Position numbers and translations under genes: made by a program
Part shown: positions 17,297-27,839 of the stretch, piece by piece
How the letters are laid out: every line of letters starts with the position of its first letter
Numbering within the stretch: the stretch's first letter is position 1
DNA from: Ailanthus altissimus
Lineage: Eukaryota; Streptophyta; Magnoliopsida; Sapindales; Simaroubaceae
Reading direction: 5' to 3'
Assembly (NCBI GenBank): GCA_946807835.1
Contig: OX327686.1
Span: forward strand, 9,796,001 to 9,860,000
DNA: 64,000 bases
Notes under the pieces: generated by a model
Seen by the model: only the letters and a program-made list of their open reading frames with translations
The model's database searches: none
Told to the model about the DNA's origin: nothing

Positions 17297-18300
17297 GTTT
17301 ATTAAAGTATCGAACTATCATCTTCAATCCGACACCACTTAGGCATCAACTCAGCCATAGTTATAATACTAGTTTATTGAAGAAAATCAGTCTTAACACT
17401 AATCTTACTTAGGAACTAGCCTTTGTACTAACTCTATTGTTGGGTTATTAGTTTGCACTCTAAAAGCCCTAAATACTTAGCGAAAGACTTCACTCAAAAG
17501 TAACTAAGAATATAAAAGATCATACACAATATTAAAGAATAAAGAGACAATCACCACAAGACACAAGATATACGTAATTCAACAATAAATGCCAATGTCT
17601 ACGGTGGATCAAGAATCCAGCTTCTTTTATAAACCATTCACAAAGAATTCTCAGATCACCTAGATTTTCTAAATCATTAAGATCTCTTAGATTATGATCT
17701 CTTAGATCACTAATATCTCTCAGATCACTAATATCTCCTAAATCACTTAGATCTTTACAATAAGAGATTAATCAAGGAATATAACGAATAGCCAAAGCTC
17801 TCCCTCAAAACATTTATCATCACTCTCTTACATATTCAACATTCAAGTGATCTCATGGCACCCTCTCTAGCGTACTCAGTGCCCTAGGGCTGCCTAAGTT
17901 CTCTATTCTTTTTTATGTTTACATCTTTGATACTTTTGATGCTTAATGAATTCTAAAGATTATAAAAGTTTATATAGTCTAAACATGTTCTTAGAAACCA
18001 GAAACCTAGTATGAGCAAGAATTTGTACATGTAAGAGTTCAAATCCTACTTAAAGAAGTCAATTTGAGCTAAAAATAGAATTTTTCAATATTGGGCGTCG
18101 CGAAGCCAAGGTCTGACACTACAGCACTAATGTAACCTCCTTGTAGCCTTACAAGGCTGACGCCGTGATGTTAGTGATTCTAGAATTTGTGTTGCGCCGT
18201 TAGAAAGCCATAGTCACGGTACTACGCCATAGAGGTAGTTCTTTTATATTCTTCTTTATCATCCTTACTTTCAACTCTGCATTTCCTCCTTTCTCGTACA
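17297..18300 (-). repeat. 5' LTR of a non-autonomous LTR element
   Basis: Partner of the 15088-16081 repeat, same orientation, with the same serial ATCTCTTAGATCA motifs and the GC-rich GGCTGACGCCGTGATG segment (about 18150). The two copies differ at many positions, so the insertion is old. The primer-binding-like site lies at its inner edge on the minus strand. Edges are approximate. Confidence 0.62.
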
Positions 18301-19560
18301 TTTGTCACTTATTTAAATTCATATTAACTTATTGTCAGTTTTTAAATAAAAATTATACTCAAATATAATTTTGAATTTTCAAATCTAATAAGATAGTTAA
18401 GGATATATTTTTTCACTCCCAGTCGCTATTTACAGCTGCTCATGACAAACATTTTGAATAGTTATGAAGTGTAAAGGAATTTTTTTTTAAACTGTGTTAT
18501 AGTTAAAGGCTTAATGAATCATTGGATGTGACAAACACATTTTGAAGATTCGATGAATCAAAGCATTAGCTATCACTAATTATTAGTGTGTTTAATTCAA
18601 ATATTTGCTGCTTCTCTTACCCCACGTTTGAGTACGAAAAGTGATAACATTTATGAATTTGCATATGCCAACTTTAATTATATTTGTGGATAAATTTTTA
18701 ATTATACAATTATTTTGAAGTTACCCATTGCCTTCACCGGAACATATTAGGCATTTTCTACAATATTTTGACAATTAATTAGATGACCTTCAATTATAGC
18801 TCATAATATTTTTAAAATTATAAATATTAATTTCAGTTAAAAGAAAACAACATACATATAGTATTCATTTATAGTTCAAATAAACAATAAATTATTAAAA
18901 TTTTCACTAACACAAAAATAAATAATCAGGAAAACCAAATATAACCATCCGTGTTTAGAAAAACATATTGTTTGCACAAAAGTATCAACAACCTTTATTA
19001 CCTAATAATAAATCGACTACTATTAAAAATATCACTTTTTTAAGTCGTTTTCCACCACTAAATGTCAACCCTTCTAAATAGTTTTGTACTAAAATTTTTA
19101 CAAAATCATCAAATCTGCAATCAATAAAGTTTTGCATACAAGAGATAAACATTATTATGAAATAAAAGAACAAAATCATAAAAAGTCAAATATCCCATTC
19201 AAATTAAAATCTCAATGGTTGAAATTAAAAAGTTACTCGAGGTGAAAATTTAAATCACCATGAACCATTAATTTACTATAAAATTAATATAAATGTTTCG
19301 CTGGATTTCAACTTATAAGGTGTAAAGACTATAGCCCACACAACATAAAAGCCTCAATTTAAGCTAAAAATATATTTTCGACCTAGATATATCTTTAAAC
19401 TATAAGCATTTTCTTTAAGTTGATTTGGACATTGATTGTAACTGTTGGTGAATCTAAGACATGTGTGGATATATGTATGTGTAATTATATTATTATTTAA
19501 TACAGTGAAAATGTATAAATTTTGTAATAAATATAATAAATAAATATATTAATATATTAA
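18301..19560. other. intergenic, AT-rich, nothing recognised
   Basis: About 1.2 kb of very AT-rich DNA between two repeat blocks. The short minus-strand frame at 18985-19179 has no recognisable family feature. Confidence 0.45.
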
Positions 19561-20239
19561 TAGGTTAGAGAATTTATTAAAACGTGTAACGTTATACACG
19601 TATTTTTTTTGGAGTTCGCATGGAGACTAATTCGTGTGCAGTTCTAGTCACCAACATGGTGGGCTTGGTGAGTTAGAACAGCACCCCGATATTCAGTTTG
19701 GGATTAACTCTTAATTCCTAAAATGGCTGGGAGTGAATTTATATCATTTTTTCCAAAAGGATAAGAAATAAAAAATTTAAAACAATTCATAATTGCTCCA
19801 ATTGAAAGCATAGAAAAAATTGCTTCATTTTTCCTCATATTTTTTTCTTCTTCTTCTTCTCCTCCATTTTTTTCTCTTTTTTCTCTGGCCGATTTTGGCC
19901 AAATCTCATCACTCCCTCTCTCTTTCTTTCTTTATATATAATATAATATAATAATAATAATAAATAATAATAAATAAAAAGAGAGATATTTGATTATTTA
20001 ATAATTAAATAATTAAAATGAAAAATAATTATTTTACTCCTCATGAATAGTTACTAAGTTCACTCTCTAGTGGATCTTACCAAATTTTATACTTTGATAA
20101 ACTCAACTAAGGGTCCACAATACGCTGCGTATCATTATACAATTAGTAAATAACAATTATTAACTAATTTTTGTATTTAACACTTAAATACAGACACGCA
20201 CGCATTCCTGCGATAGTGCTGAATATTGCTGGATTAAAC

Positions 20240-21425
20240 AATTTAATCTGGCACGCTGTCCCAGTGCACTACAAGTACACTCTATATTGCGGGACTCCCT
20301 AAGTCCTATACCCAATTCGTCAAATTGAACTATTTCATGAGTCCGTGAGCAATGCCCCATGCACACGTCATGAATATACAAATCAGCATGTTGAACCATG
20401 CAAGCTGAGGTTACAATGCATACGTATAGTCCTTCTGTCATGATATCCTAGATGTGCGGGGATATAGATTATCACCGTCAAATCCCCTCATGCTCATCCA
20501 TGTCTTATCTCCAAACTTGTATCTTACTGAACAATATGCGCAAACTCTTTTGCCATATTGTTCCACCCTGGCGGAACTCTTTTCCGGGATTGATTGCTTG
20601 TGGCTACAAGACTTTTCGAGATACAGTCTCGAAGCATTTGGATACCGAACTCCATATGCGTGCTGACAGATCTCATATCTGTACGCACCAGACTCCATAA
20701 GCATCGGACTATACCCAGCGACACCCAACGGTCACACCATGAAAGGTCTATGACATGCATGAAATCAAAGTATGGTTGATCACTTACAAGCCCACCGTGG
20801 CACTCAGGTCAAAGGATCACATATACTACTTCACTCAAGAGGGCCCTTCATTGACGGATTACATAGAGTGTCTATTGGAGGCTCTCTTGAGTTTGTCCCA
20901 TATCTAGACATAACTAGATACCTATATGTCAATACGAGCTCCAAGCTCACGGTCAGCTAGGAACGACTATCTATACCCTATAGGTACGACATATGCTGAT
21001 CTATATATAAAGGTATCCACTGCAGACCCGCATCAGCAGAAATAGATCAGGGACAATTATTCGAGAACATACTTGCGCAACTAACATTTTCTGGCACCCG
21101 ATTGCAACTATTGTAACTATGTAGTCACTAGTATATTCCCAGGTCTATATCCTATTACAAACAATGCTCCAACTCTTGGATCTGCTGAGTATTATAACCA
21201 ACTAACACTTAACTGTGCTAATATTTAGCATTTATATCTCTCAGTGTGGCTAACTACGAGCCCTTATCAAAACTCTTTTAGATCTGATCCGAACTCCTTC
21301 AAATCTATAATATCTGTAACGTTACATGCATAGTACCATATTAATTGGTATTAGCGATGTAACGGAAATGTACACTTGTATAAATATACAAGTATATGTA
21401 TATTCAGGGATGACACATAAGCACC
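20240..21425 (+). repeat. noncoding dispersed repeat, copy 1
   Basis: This relatively GC-balanced segment matches 25925-26990 in the opposite orientation. Shared blocks are the ACTACAAGTACACTCTATATTG region (20269), CATCGGACTATACCCAGCGACACC (20702), CTTACAAGCCCACCGTGGCACT (20783), ATTCGAGAACATACT (21059) and ACATAAGCACC (21414). Many short overlapping open frames occur on both strands but none is conserved between the copies, so it is unlikely to code. It looks like a long terminal repeat or part of a large noncoding element; family unknown. Confidence 0.65.
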
Positions 21426-21439
21426 GACCCTAATAGTAA

Positions 21440-21690
21440 CCTAGTTACCCTATTCGATCAGACTCCAAAAAAGAAGAGACGATCTACAACCTCCGAGCTA
21501 GTTAAAACATTGGTCATAATTTGGTTACCCTATTCAGTCAAACTCTAAAATAGAACCCACACTCTCATCAATCTAGTCAAAGCATTGGTCATAATTTTAG
21601 TTACCCTACTCAATTAAACTCATCACCTCCAGAGCTGGTCAAAACACTAGCTATAACCTAACTACTCTATTTGATGAGTCTCTAAACAAG
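21440..21690. repeat. degenerate ~78-bp tandem repeat
   Basis: The phrase GTTACCCTATTCGATCAGACTC at 21441 recurs as GGTTACCCTATTCAGTCAAACTC near 21521, GTTACCCTACTCAATTAAACTC near 21600 and a weaker ACTACTCTATTTGATGAGTC near 21660. Between them lie variants of CTAGTCAAAACATTGGTCATAA. About four units, diverged. No coding frame. Confidence 0.6.
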
Positions 21691-22512
21691 GAGAATAATA
21701 TCTACTTATATCGAGTAGAAGACAGATTCAAACTCGACTACCTTAAAAGTCAAAGAAAAATTTATAAAATGACTTAAATTATAAGAGTCGGAAAGAATTG
21801 TAGATAAGATTAAGCTTATCACGGGAAAAGATCCTTAAATCTAAGAGATATCCTTAAAATCACAACACAATTCCTACCATGACAAGAAAAGAACTAGTTC
21901 AATTTTGGTAGGACTCAGATAACAGAATCTTGTAAAAGAATGTTTGCGAGGCTTTGAAATCTTAAAAAGACTCCAAATGCTACGAGTTAAACCTACATCC
22001 TCACCCTATAAATAAGGAAGAAACTCTACACTCAGAATTATATATAAAAAAGGATAATAATACATACACAGAAAGATTCAAAAAGAATTGACACATTCAA
22101 AATATAAGAGTTTATTCCTAAGTGCATGATTGTCAAAATAATAAATAACTCGGTGAGAACGGGGTCAATTCACAGGAAAGTGGAATTAAACTATATATAA
22201 TTTCAAGACAGATAAAGTAATATAAGATGCTTGCAAATAATAATTCAAATAATTAATTAAAATGAATACTAAGATTAGGGGATCCACTCTTGGCATATGA
22301 AATAAGAATATATTCAACTCTCTTTATAACTCAATTGAAATTCTCACACAAATAAGGTTTCAATCAAAAGATATAACAATTAAAGTTTATCGTCATTCAT
22401 ATATTAACTTGTATTTATTTCTTTCAATTATTATACATCAAATCTTGTAAATGGGTTCAAGTATTTATTATGCTAATCTTTATATTTATCTACAATAAAT
22501 CATAACTCCTAC

Positions 22513-25346
22513 TGTAGTAACCAGTATCCACAATCGGTAAGAATAAGTATTTATATATGTATAAATATACGTATTTTATTTGTATATGGGTGATACTTGA
22601 TTTATATATTGTTATTAGTAGTGTTTGTATAGGTTAAGGTCACACTATTAGCATTGGGTTTAATTGCAAGACTTTAGATTATTTTAGGGACCAAATTATA
22701 ATACTTTAAAAGTTTTAGGGGCAAATTTATAAATATAAAAAATTAGCCACTTAGTATAAAAATACACTTTTAAAACTCTAATTCTCTCATTTTGGTCAAG
22801 CTACCTCTTTGAGAGAGAGAGAAGAGAGAAAAAGAGGGGAGAGAAAGAGAAAAAGAAGAAGAAATTTGGAATTTAGAAATTTGGATTTTAAGAGGTATAT
22901 CACAACTATTTCTCAATTTATGGGTGTTAATTATATTAATTTATTTAAGTTTTTATTTTTTGAAATATGTATAATTGAGGATTTGATGTGTATTTCGTAT
23001 GATATTTTGAGAATTGATGATGATCTATAAGATAGCTTGATAAATCATGATGGATTGTAGAATTTCTGCTTGATAGTCTGTTGATCCAGGAATTTTATAA
23101 ATTGTTGTGATTCGATTCTGATTTTACATTTTGAGTATATGAAATTAGACATGTTTAGGATCATTTAAGACTTTGAATCGATTCAAAATTCCAGAAATTG
23201 AATTTTTTGTAAATTTACCAAAATGACCCTGAAATTCTGGAAATTTCCTATGTGAAGAGTATGATACAGTGACAAACGATTTTTGTCCTACTGAATGATC
23301 TGCAAAAATTACAAATTTTTGGAATATGATAATTTTATATGTCTAATATGATATATTCGGAATTGCGAATTTAGATCAATGTGGTTGAAGTGTTATGATT
23401 TTCTAAAGTGTATCAGCTCATTGTAGTATTTGATTTACAGATTTTTAAAGTTATAGAATAAAATAGTTTTAAAATACTTTTGGCAGTTATTTTGAAGTGA
23501 AATATTTATCATGGATTGGGATATGTATCACGAGTATTGCTATGATAGTTTTATAATTTTTGAGTTAGTATATGATTTTATAAAATTAGGAGATTGAATA
23601 CTATTCAATAAGTATCTTGATCCTATTAGGTTAGTAGTTTGGATTCGATGGTGTGTATGGAATGGATTGTGTAGGAATTTTGTTATAATATTTATATATA
23701 GGAAGGATATATGAGTCAAGAATGATACATTTTAATTTTGGAGTAATTGAACATCATTTGATATATTAGAAAATTTTGTTAAGTGTAAGTGGTCAGAATG
23801 ACAGGTTTTGAGAAACCAAATATTTAGACCAATTTGATGTGATAAATGCATTGTGTATAATTTTGTAAGCTATTTAAAGTATTTTGTGTGAATTGTGAGG
23901 CTTATGAAAGGATTGATCTCTATTGATAGGTTAAGGAGATTTAAGCTTTGTAGCTGTAAGTGCTAAGAGGTAAGTATACTAGACTTTTACTGAAATCACA
24001 ATAAGCACAGTAATTGTCTATGTATGATTTTGTAAATGTGCTTAGAAATATGTTTATGTTATGCCAAAGTGTATTTGATATGAAATGTGAAAGACATATG
24101 TTTATGAATGTGAGCATTGACATTGAGCATGGACATACATGTATTTTTTAAGGTGAGCTTTCAAAATGAAATGTGTTTAACAAAGAAAGCTTTGAAGTGT
24201 AATATATCCATGAAAAACATTTTGTGTTTTAAGGATGCTTGAACTCACTGTTAACTTAGTAAGCATTTTATGTGATTTGTGGAGCCTTTATGTGTGGCAT
24301 TTCCTTCGGGATTGGTATATGTTATGTGTTCCGTATGTAGGGAGGATCCTATTGGTACCTAAAGGAAGAATGAGTCATCACATTCATATGGTGGCGTATT
24401 AGTGCATGTGAAAGGACTCACCGATGATCAGGGTGAGGGTTTGGCTTTTACCTTCGAGCATGAGCATTATACATGTGTGATTTAAAAACCTCACTTGTAC
24501 TATTCCTCTCATACGGTATGTCACCTACGAGTGACATTTGGCTCATTATGTGATATGTGATATGTAAGTCCTACTAAGTAGTAGTTGAGTGATGATATTC
24601 CTATTATATGTTTTGAAAGAATTTGTAAGCGCTTACATGATATGTGATTTGATAAGATTATGATTTTGATTGATCACATAATATCATACATATGCATTGT
24701 GTACATATATGTATTTGTATTTGATATATGAAAAACAAGTATGCTTACTGAGTTTTATACTCATTATAGTTTATGGTGATTTTAGGTAAATAAGGTACAT
24801 GTGTGCTTAGCGAATTTGGCAAGACTTCTGTTGTCCCTTGGGTTCTCTAAGTTATTAGGTTGCTAAGTGTTTCATTTGTGGACATATAGTTTAAGATATT
24901 TAATTTGTCCCTATCGAATAAATACTTATGTATTATTTTATTAAGTGTGGTTGGATTTAGTTTAAGTTTCACCAAGTGTGATTATGAATTGATTTTAAGT
25001 AAGAATTTACGATGAATATATTCTGGGTTTCCGATAACAAAGTTACTACTGGTGACGTAGTGGAATGTTAATATCTGAGAAAACTCTGCTTATCTCTGGT
25101 TTAATAATTGTTCCAGTCATAATTCAATTGCTATAATTATGAAAGAAATTGAAATGAATGTTCAAATATGTTCAATAGAAGATTATGTGTATATGTTAGA
25201 TTATGAGTTGATTTTTAGTGTTGAACTTACTAGTAACTTACTAAGGATTCCTATGTTGAATTAAAGTTTGAATTTTTATGAGTGCACTTTATTGAATGAA
25301 TGTAAGTTATATCATGTATCAGATTTTTTGGGTCTGAGGCGTGACA
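22513..25346 (+). mobile_element. solo LTR (Ty3-gypsy-like), copy A, with CCTAC target duplication
   Basis: A 2834-bp segment starting TGTAGTAACCAGTATCC and ending GGCGTGACA, with typical LTR ends TGT...ACA. It is flanked on both sides by the perfect 5-bp direct repeat CCTAC (22508-22512 and 25347-25351), which marks an insertion. A second copy lies at 33567-36134. No primer-binding site or polypurine tract adjoins either end, so it is a solo LTR left by recombination between two LTRs. The long LTR and its ends are reminiscent of chromovirus (Tekay/Del) LTRs; that family assignment is inference. Confidence 0.88.
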
Positions 25347-25504
25347 CCTACTTTATAAGAAAGGGTATTTATGCCAAATCTCGTAAATAATTTCAAGAAT
25401 TTATTGTACCAACTATAAAGATTGTCTATAATAAATCAAGATTCACACATTTATAAGAAAATGTATCAATATTACAGAGCAAAATAAATACAACATATAT
25501 AAAT

Positions 25505-25915
25505 TTGCTTAACTTAAGAATGTAACATGTAATAAACCAATGAATTTTTTGTGGATTTGCAATTGTGCCCATAAGACAATTTGAAAATTTTTCTCCAAAG
25601 TTCTAAAACCTTTTGGTAGAGCTATGAAGGTATCAGCATTCCAATTTATTAAAGACATTCACTCATGCATTGATAATACCTATAGTTCATCCTTAATTAT
25701 TTTTCCTACAATATTTTCAACAGCTAGAGCATTCGGTATGAAACCCAATACTCGACTGTATTTATTTTGTACAGCTGTTGGCATATACCCTATTAATCCA
25801 TGATTATCTCCCTTATATACTAAATGATTTTTTTGCTCAGCTAAAACTTTACCAAGAGTTTTTGCTATTTTATCAAACTCTTTAGTTTTTCCAAGGCTGA
25901 ATCCATAAAAGAGTT
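25505..25915 (-). pseudogene. LOG-type cytokinin riboside 5'-monophosphate phosphoribohydrolase, processed pseudogene
   Basis: Functional LOG enzymes release active cytokinin bases from their nucleotides. Read on the minus strand from about 25915, one frame runs uninterrupted by indels for about 130 codons: FYGFSLGK at the start (LOG VFCGSS-GK), then HLVYKGDNHGLIG (YGGGxxGLMG), VLGFIPNAL (VLGVIPKAL), [16 protein letters not shown], and [14 protein letters not shown]. Two in-frame stops are present: TAG at 25680-25682, where LOG proteins usually have Lys, and TGA at 25659-25661, in the usual MHER motif. The catalytic PGGxGTxxE motif is damaged (PKGFRTLEK). Plant LOG genes normally have several introns; none is seen here, so this looks like a retrocopy. 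It is broken at both ends, and a repeat copy abuts its 5' side. Confidence 0.8.
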
Positions 25916-25924
25916 AGAGATGGT

Positions 25925-26990
25925 GCTTATGTGCTATTCTGATTAACAGTAATCATTTTAATAATAATCGTTAATTCATAATTATATGGTAAAATGCTTG
26001 TAATATTTACAAACATTGTAGATCTAAATGAGTTTAGATTTGATCTAAAGGTGTTTAGGTCAGTGCTAAAAGTTTGCAATTCTAAAAATTAGAATCTTGT
26101 CTGAAATGGAATAAAGACCCGAGAATATATTAGTAATAACATAGTTGTACAGAGTTGTAAATGATGCTAAAAATGTCATTATGCAGTATGTTCTCGAAAA
26201 CATCATTCCTGATCAATGGTTATCGATACAGGTTGATCAGTATTCCTTTCCGATTAATGTATGTCTATATCTGAATTGTCCAGATGGTTAGTCTTAACAA
26301 AAGTTCGTATAAGCATACAGGTATTCAGTGAGGACGAGGTACTGAACAGACTCACGAGGACCTCCAATAGATATCTTATAAAGTCGTCAATGGAGGATCT
26401 TCTCAAGTTGAGTAGTATTTGTGATCCGTTGACCTTAGTGCCACGGTGGGCTTGTAAGTAATCTACCATGCTTTAGTTCCACGCATGTCAAAAATCTTTT
26501 ATGGTTTAATCGGTAGGTGTCGCTAGGTATGGTCCGATGCTCATAACGTTTAGTGTGCGTAAATATATGATCTATCAGCTCATATGAGTGAGTTGTATAT
26601 CATAATGCACTAAGAATTATATTTCAGGAAGTCTTTTGGCCAAAAGCAAATGCCTCAGAAAAGAGTTTTCCATATGGTTAAATAATATCGTAAAGGTATT
26701 TAAGGATATTGATTTATAGAAATACAAATCTGTAGATAAGTTTACGGTTGAGCACATAGAGATTTGACGGTGATGATCTGTATCTTTACTCTTCCAGGAT
26801 ATATGTGACAAAATGATTATATAGATATGGTTGACCTCAACTTGTATGGTTCAACGCTTCATTCTGTAATATCTATAATATGTGGGGGGCATTATTCATG
26901 GACTTATAGAAGTGTTTCGTAAGATAAACAAAGGTGAACATAGGGAGTCTCACAATATGAAGTGTATTCGTTGAGCACTGGGGTAGCGAG
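25925..26990 (-). repeat. noncoding dispersed repeat, copy 2 (inverted relative to copy 1)
   Basis: Reverse complement of the 20240-21425 repeat with moderate divergence. Matching landmarks include CCACGGTGGGCTTGTAAGTAATC (26442), GGTGTCGCTAGGTATGGTCCGATGC (26516), AGTATGTTCTCGAAAACAT (26186) and AGGGAGTCTCACAATATGAAGTGTA (26942). One end lies next to the LOG pseudogene. No conserved reading frame. Confidence 0.65.
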
Positions 26991-27059
26991 ACAGATCGAA
27001 CGTTCAATCCGGGATGATTTTGAAAAATGGGATACTTTTTAAGACCTCTCTGAAAAATG

Positions 27060-27260
27060 GAAAACATACTTTACAAATATTGCAAAGAGATCCTTATTGC
27101 ATGGTAGAGGAAAGTTTGACACATGGCCACTTATTTGACAAGTGACACATTGGGGCTTTGTATAATTGACACTTGGCAACATGCATGGGATGCATAAGTG
27201 ACAAGTGTCAACCATGCAAAGGGTAAGGTGGCTAAAGGTTTGCAAATATTGCATTAAGTC
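27060..27260. repeat. complex inverted/direct repeat region
   Basis: TTGCATGGT at 27096 is echoed in inverse as ACCATGCAA near 27210, and variants of TTGACAAGTG / CACTTGTCA and GACACTTGGC recur in both orientations. CAAATATTGCA occurs near both ends in the same orientation. The segment could fold into a cruciform-like structure and resembles sequences found inside LTRs. Function unknown. Confidence 0.45.
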
Positions 27261-27627
27261 CCCACATTTGCTAACTATAAAAAAACAAGTTTTAAACTTG
27301 TTTTATGAAGGTCCCTATTTCTAAGTCAATAAAACAACCATATTTTAAGAGGATTTCGAAATTGAATCCTACTGTAAATTGATCAAATATGCTACCATTC
27401 TAAAATTTCAATCCCATCACTTTGTTGAAGTCAAGAATTATTCAAGGGTTAACTTTAATGTGAGCTCCAAGTAAAGAAATGTTCAAATGTTTCAAATATA
27501 TGATTTTCTAAATTTATTAGTGTAATAAGACTTCAATTTTAATATGTTTGTTGCTTAGAAAATTATTTTTTATTTTCACTGCATAATTATATATGATATT
27601 ATGTAATTAGTTTTCAATTTCACAATC

Positions 27628-27802
27628 CTCCTATAAAATATTGTAACATTTAAGTTAATGTTTGTAAAAAAAAAAGAGGTACTAATATGTGAAGGAGGAC
27701 GGTGAATGATGCACTTTCATTTTCTTACAAAAGCTCCTCTACGCACTAACACCTCTTCATTTTTACAAACACTAATTTAAACGTCACAATATCTTGCAAG
27801 AG
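27628..27802. mobile_element. MITE-like fold-back element
   Basis: A 175-bp near-palindrome. The left arm (27628-27697) starts CTCCTATAAAATATTGTAAC and includes AATGTTTGTAAAAA and AAGAGGTACTAA. The right arm is its inverse, ending GTCACAATATCTTGCAAGAG and including TTTTTACAAACACTAA. A loop of about 40 bp separates the arms. The loop motif GGTGAATGATGCACTTTCATTTTCTTACAAA (quoted here only as its ends GGTGAATGATG and TTCTTACAAA) recurs directly just outside the right arm at about 27806-27838. It has no coding capacity. Confidence 0.65.
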
Positions 27803-27839
27803 GATGGTGGATGGTGCACTTTTATTTTCTTACAAATAT

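Noticed and set aside
20184..20960. Cluster of overlapping 60-96 codon frames on both strands
   Set aside because: None is conserved in the homologous inverted copy at 25925-26990; the dense frames follow from the more balanced base composition.
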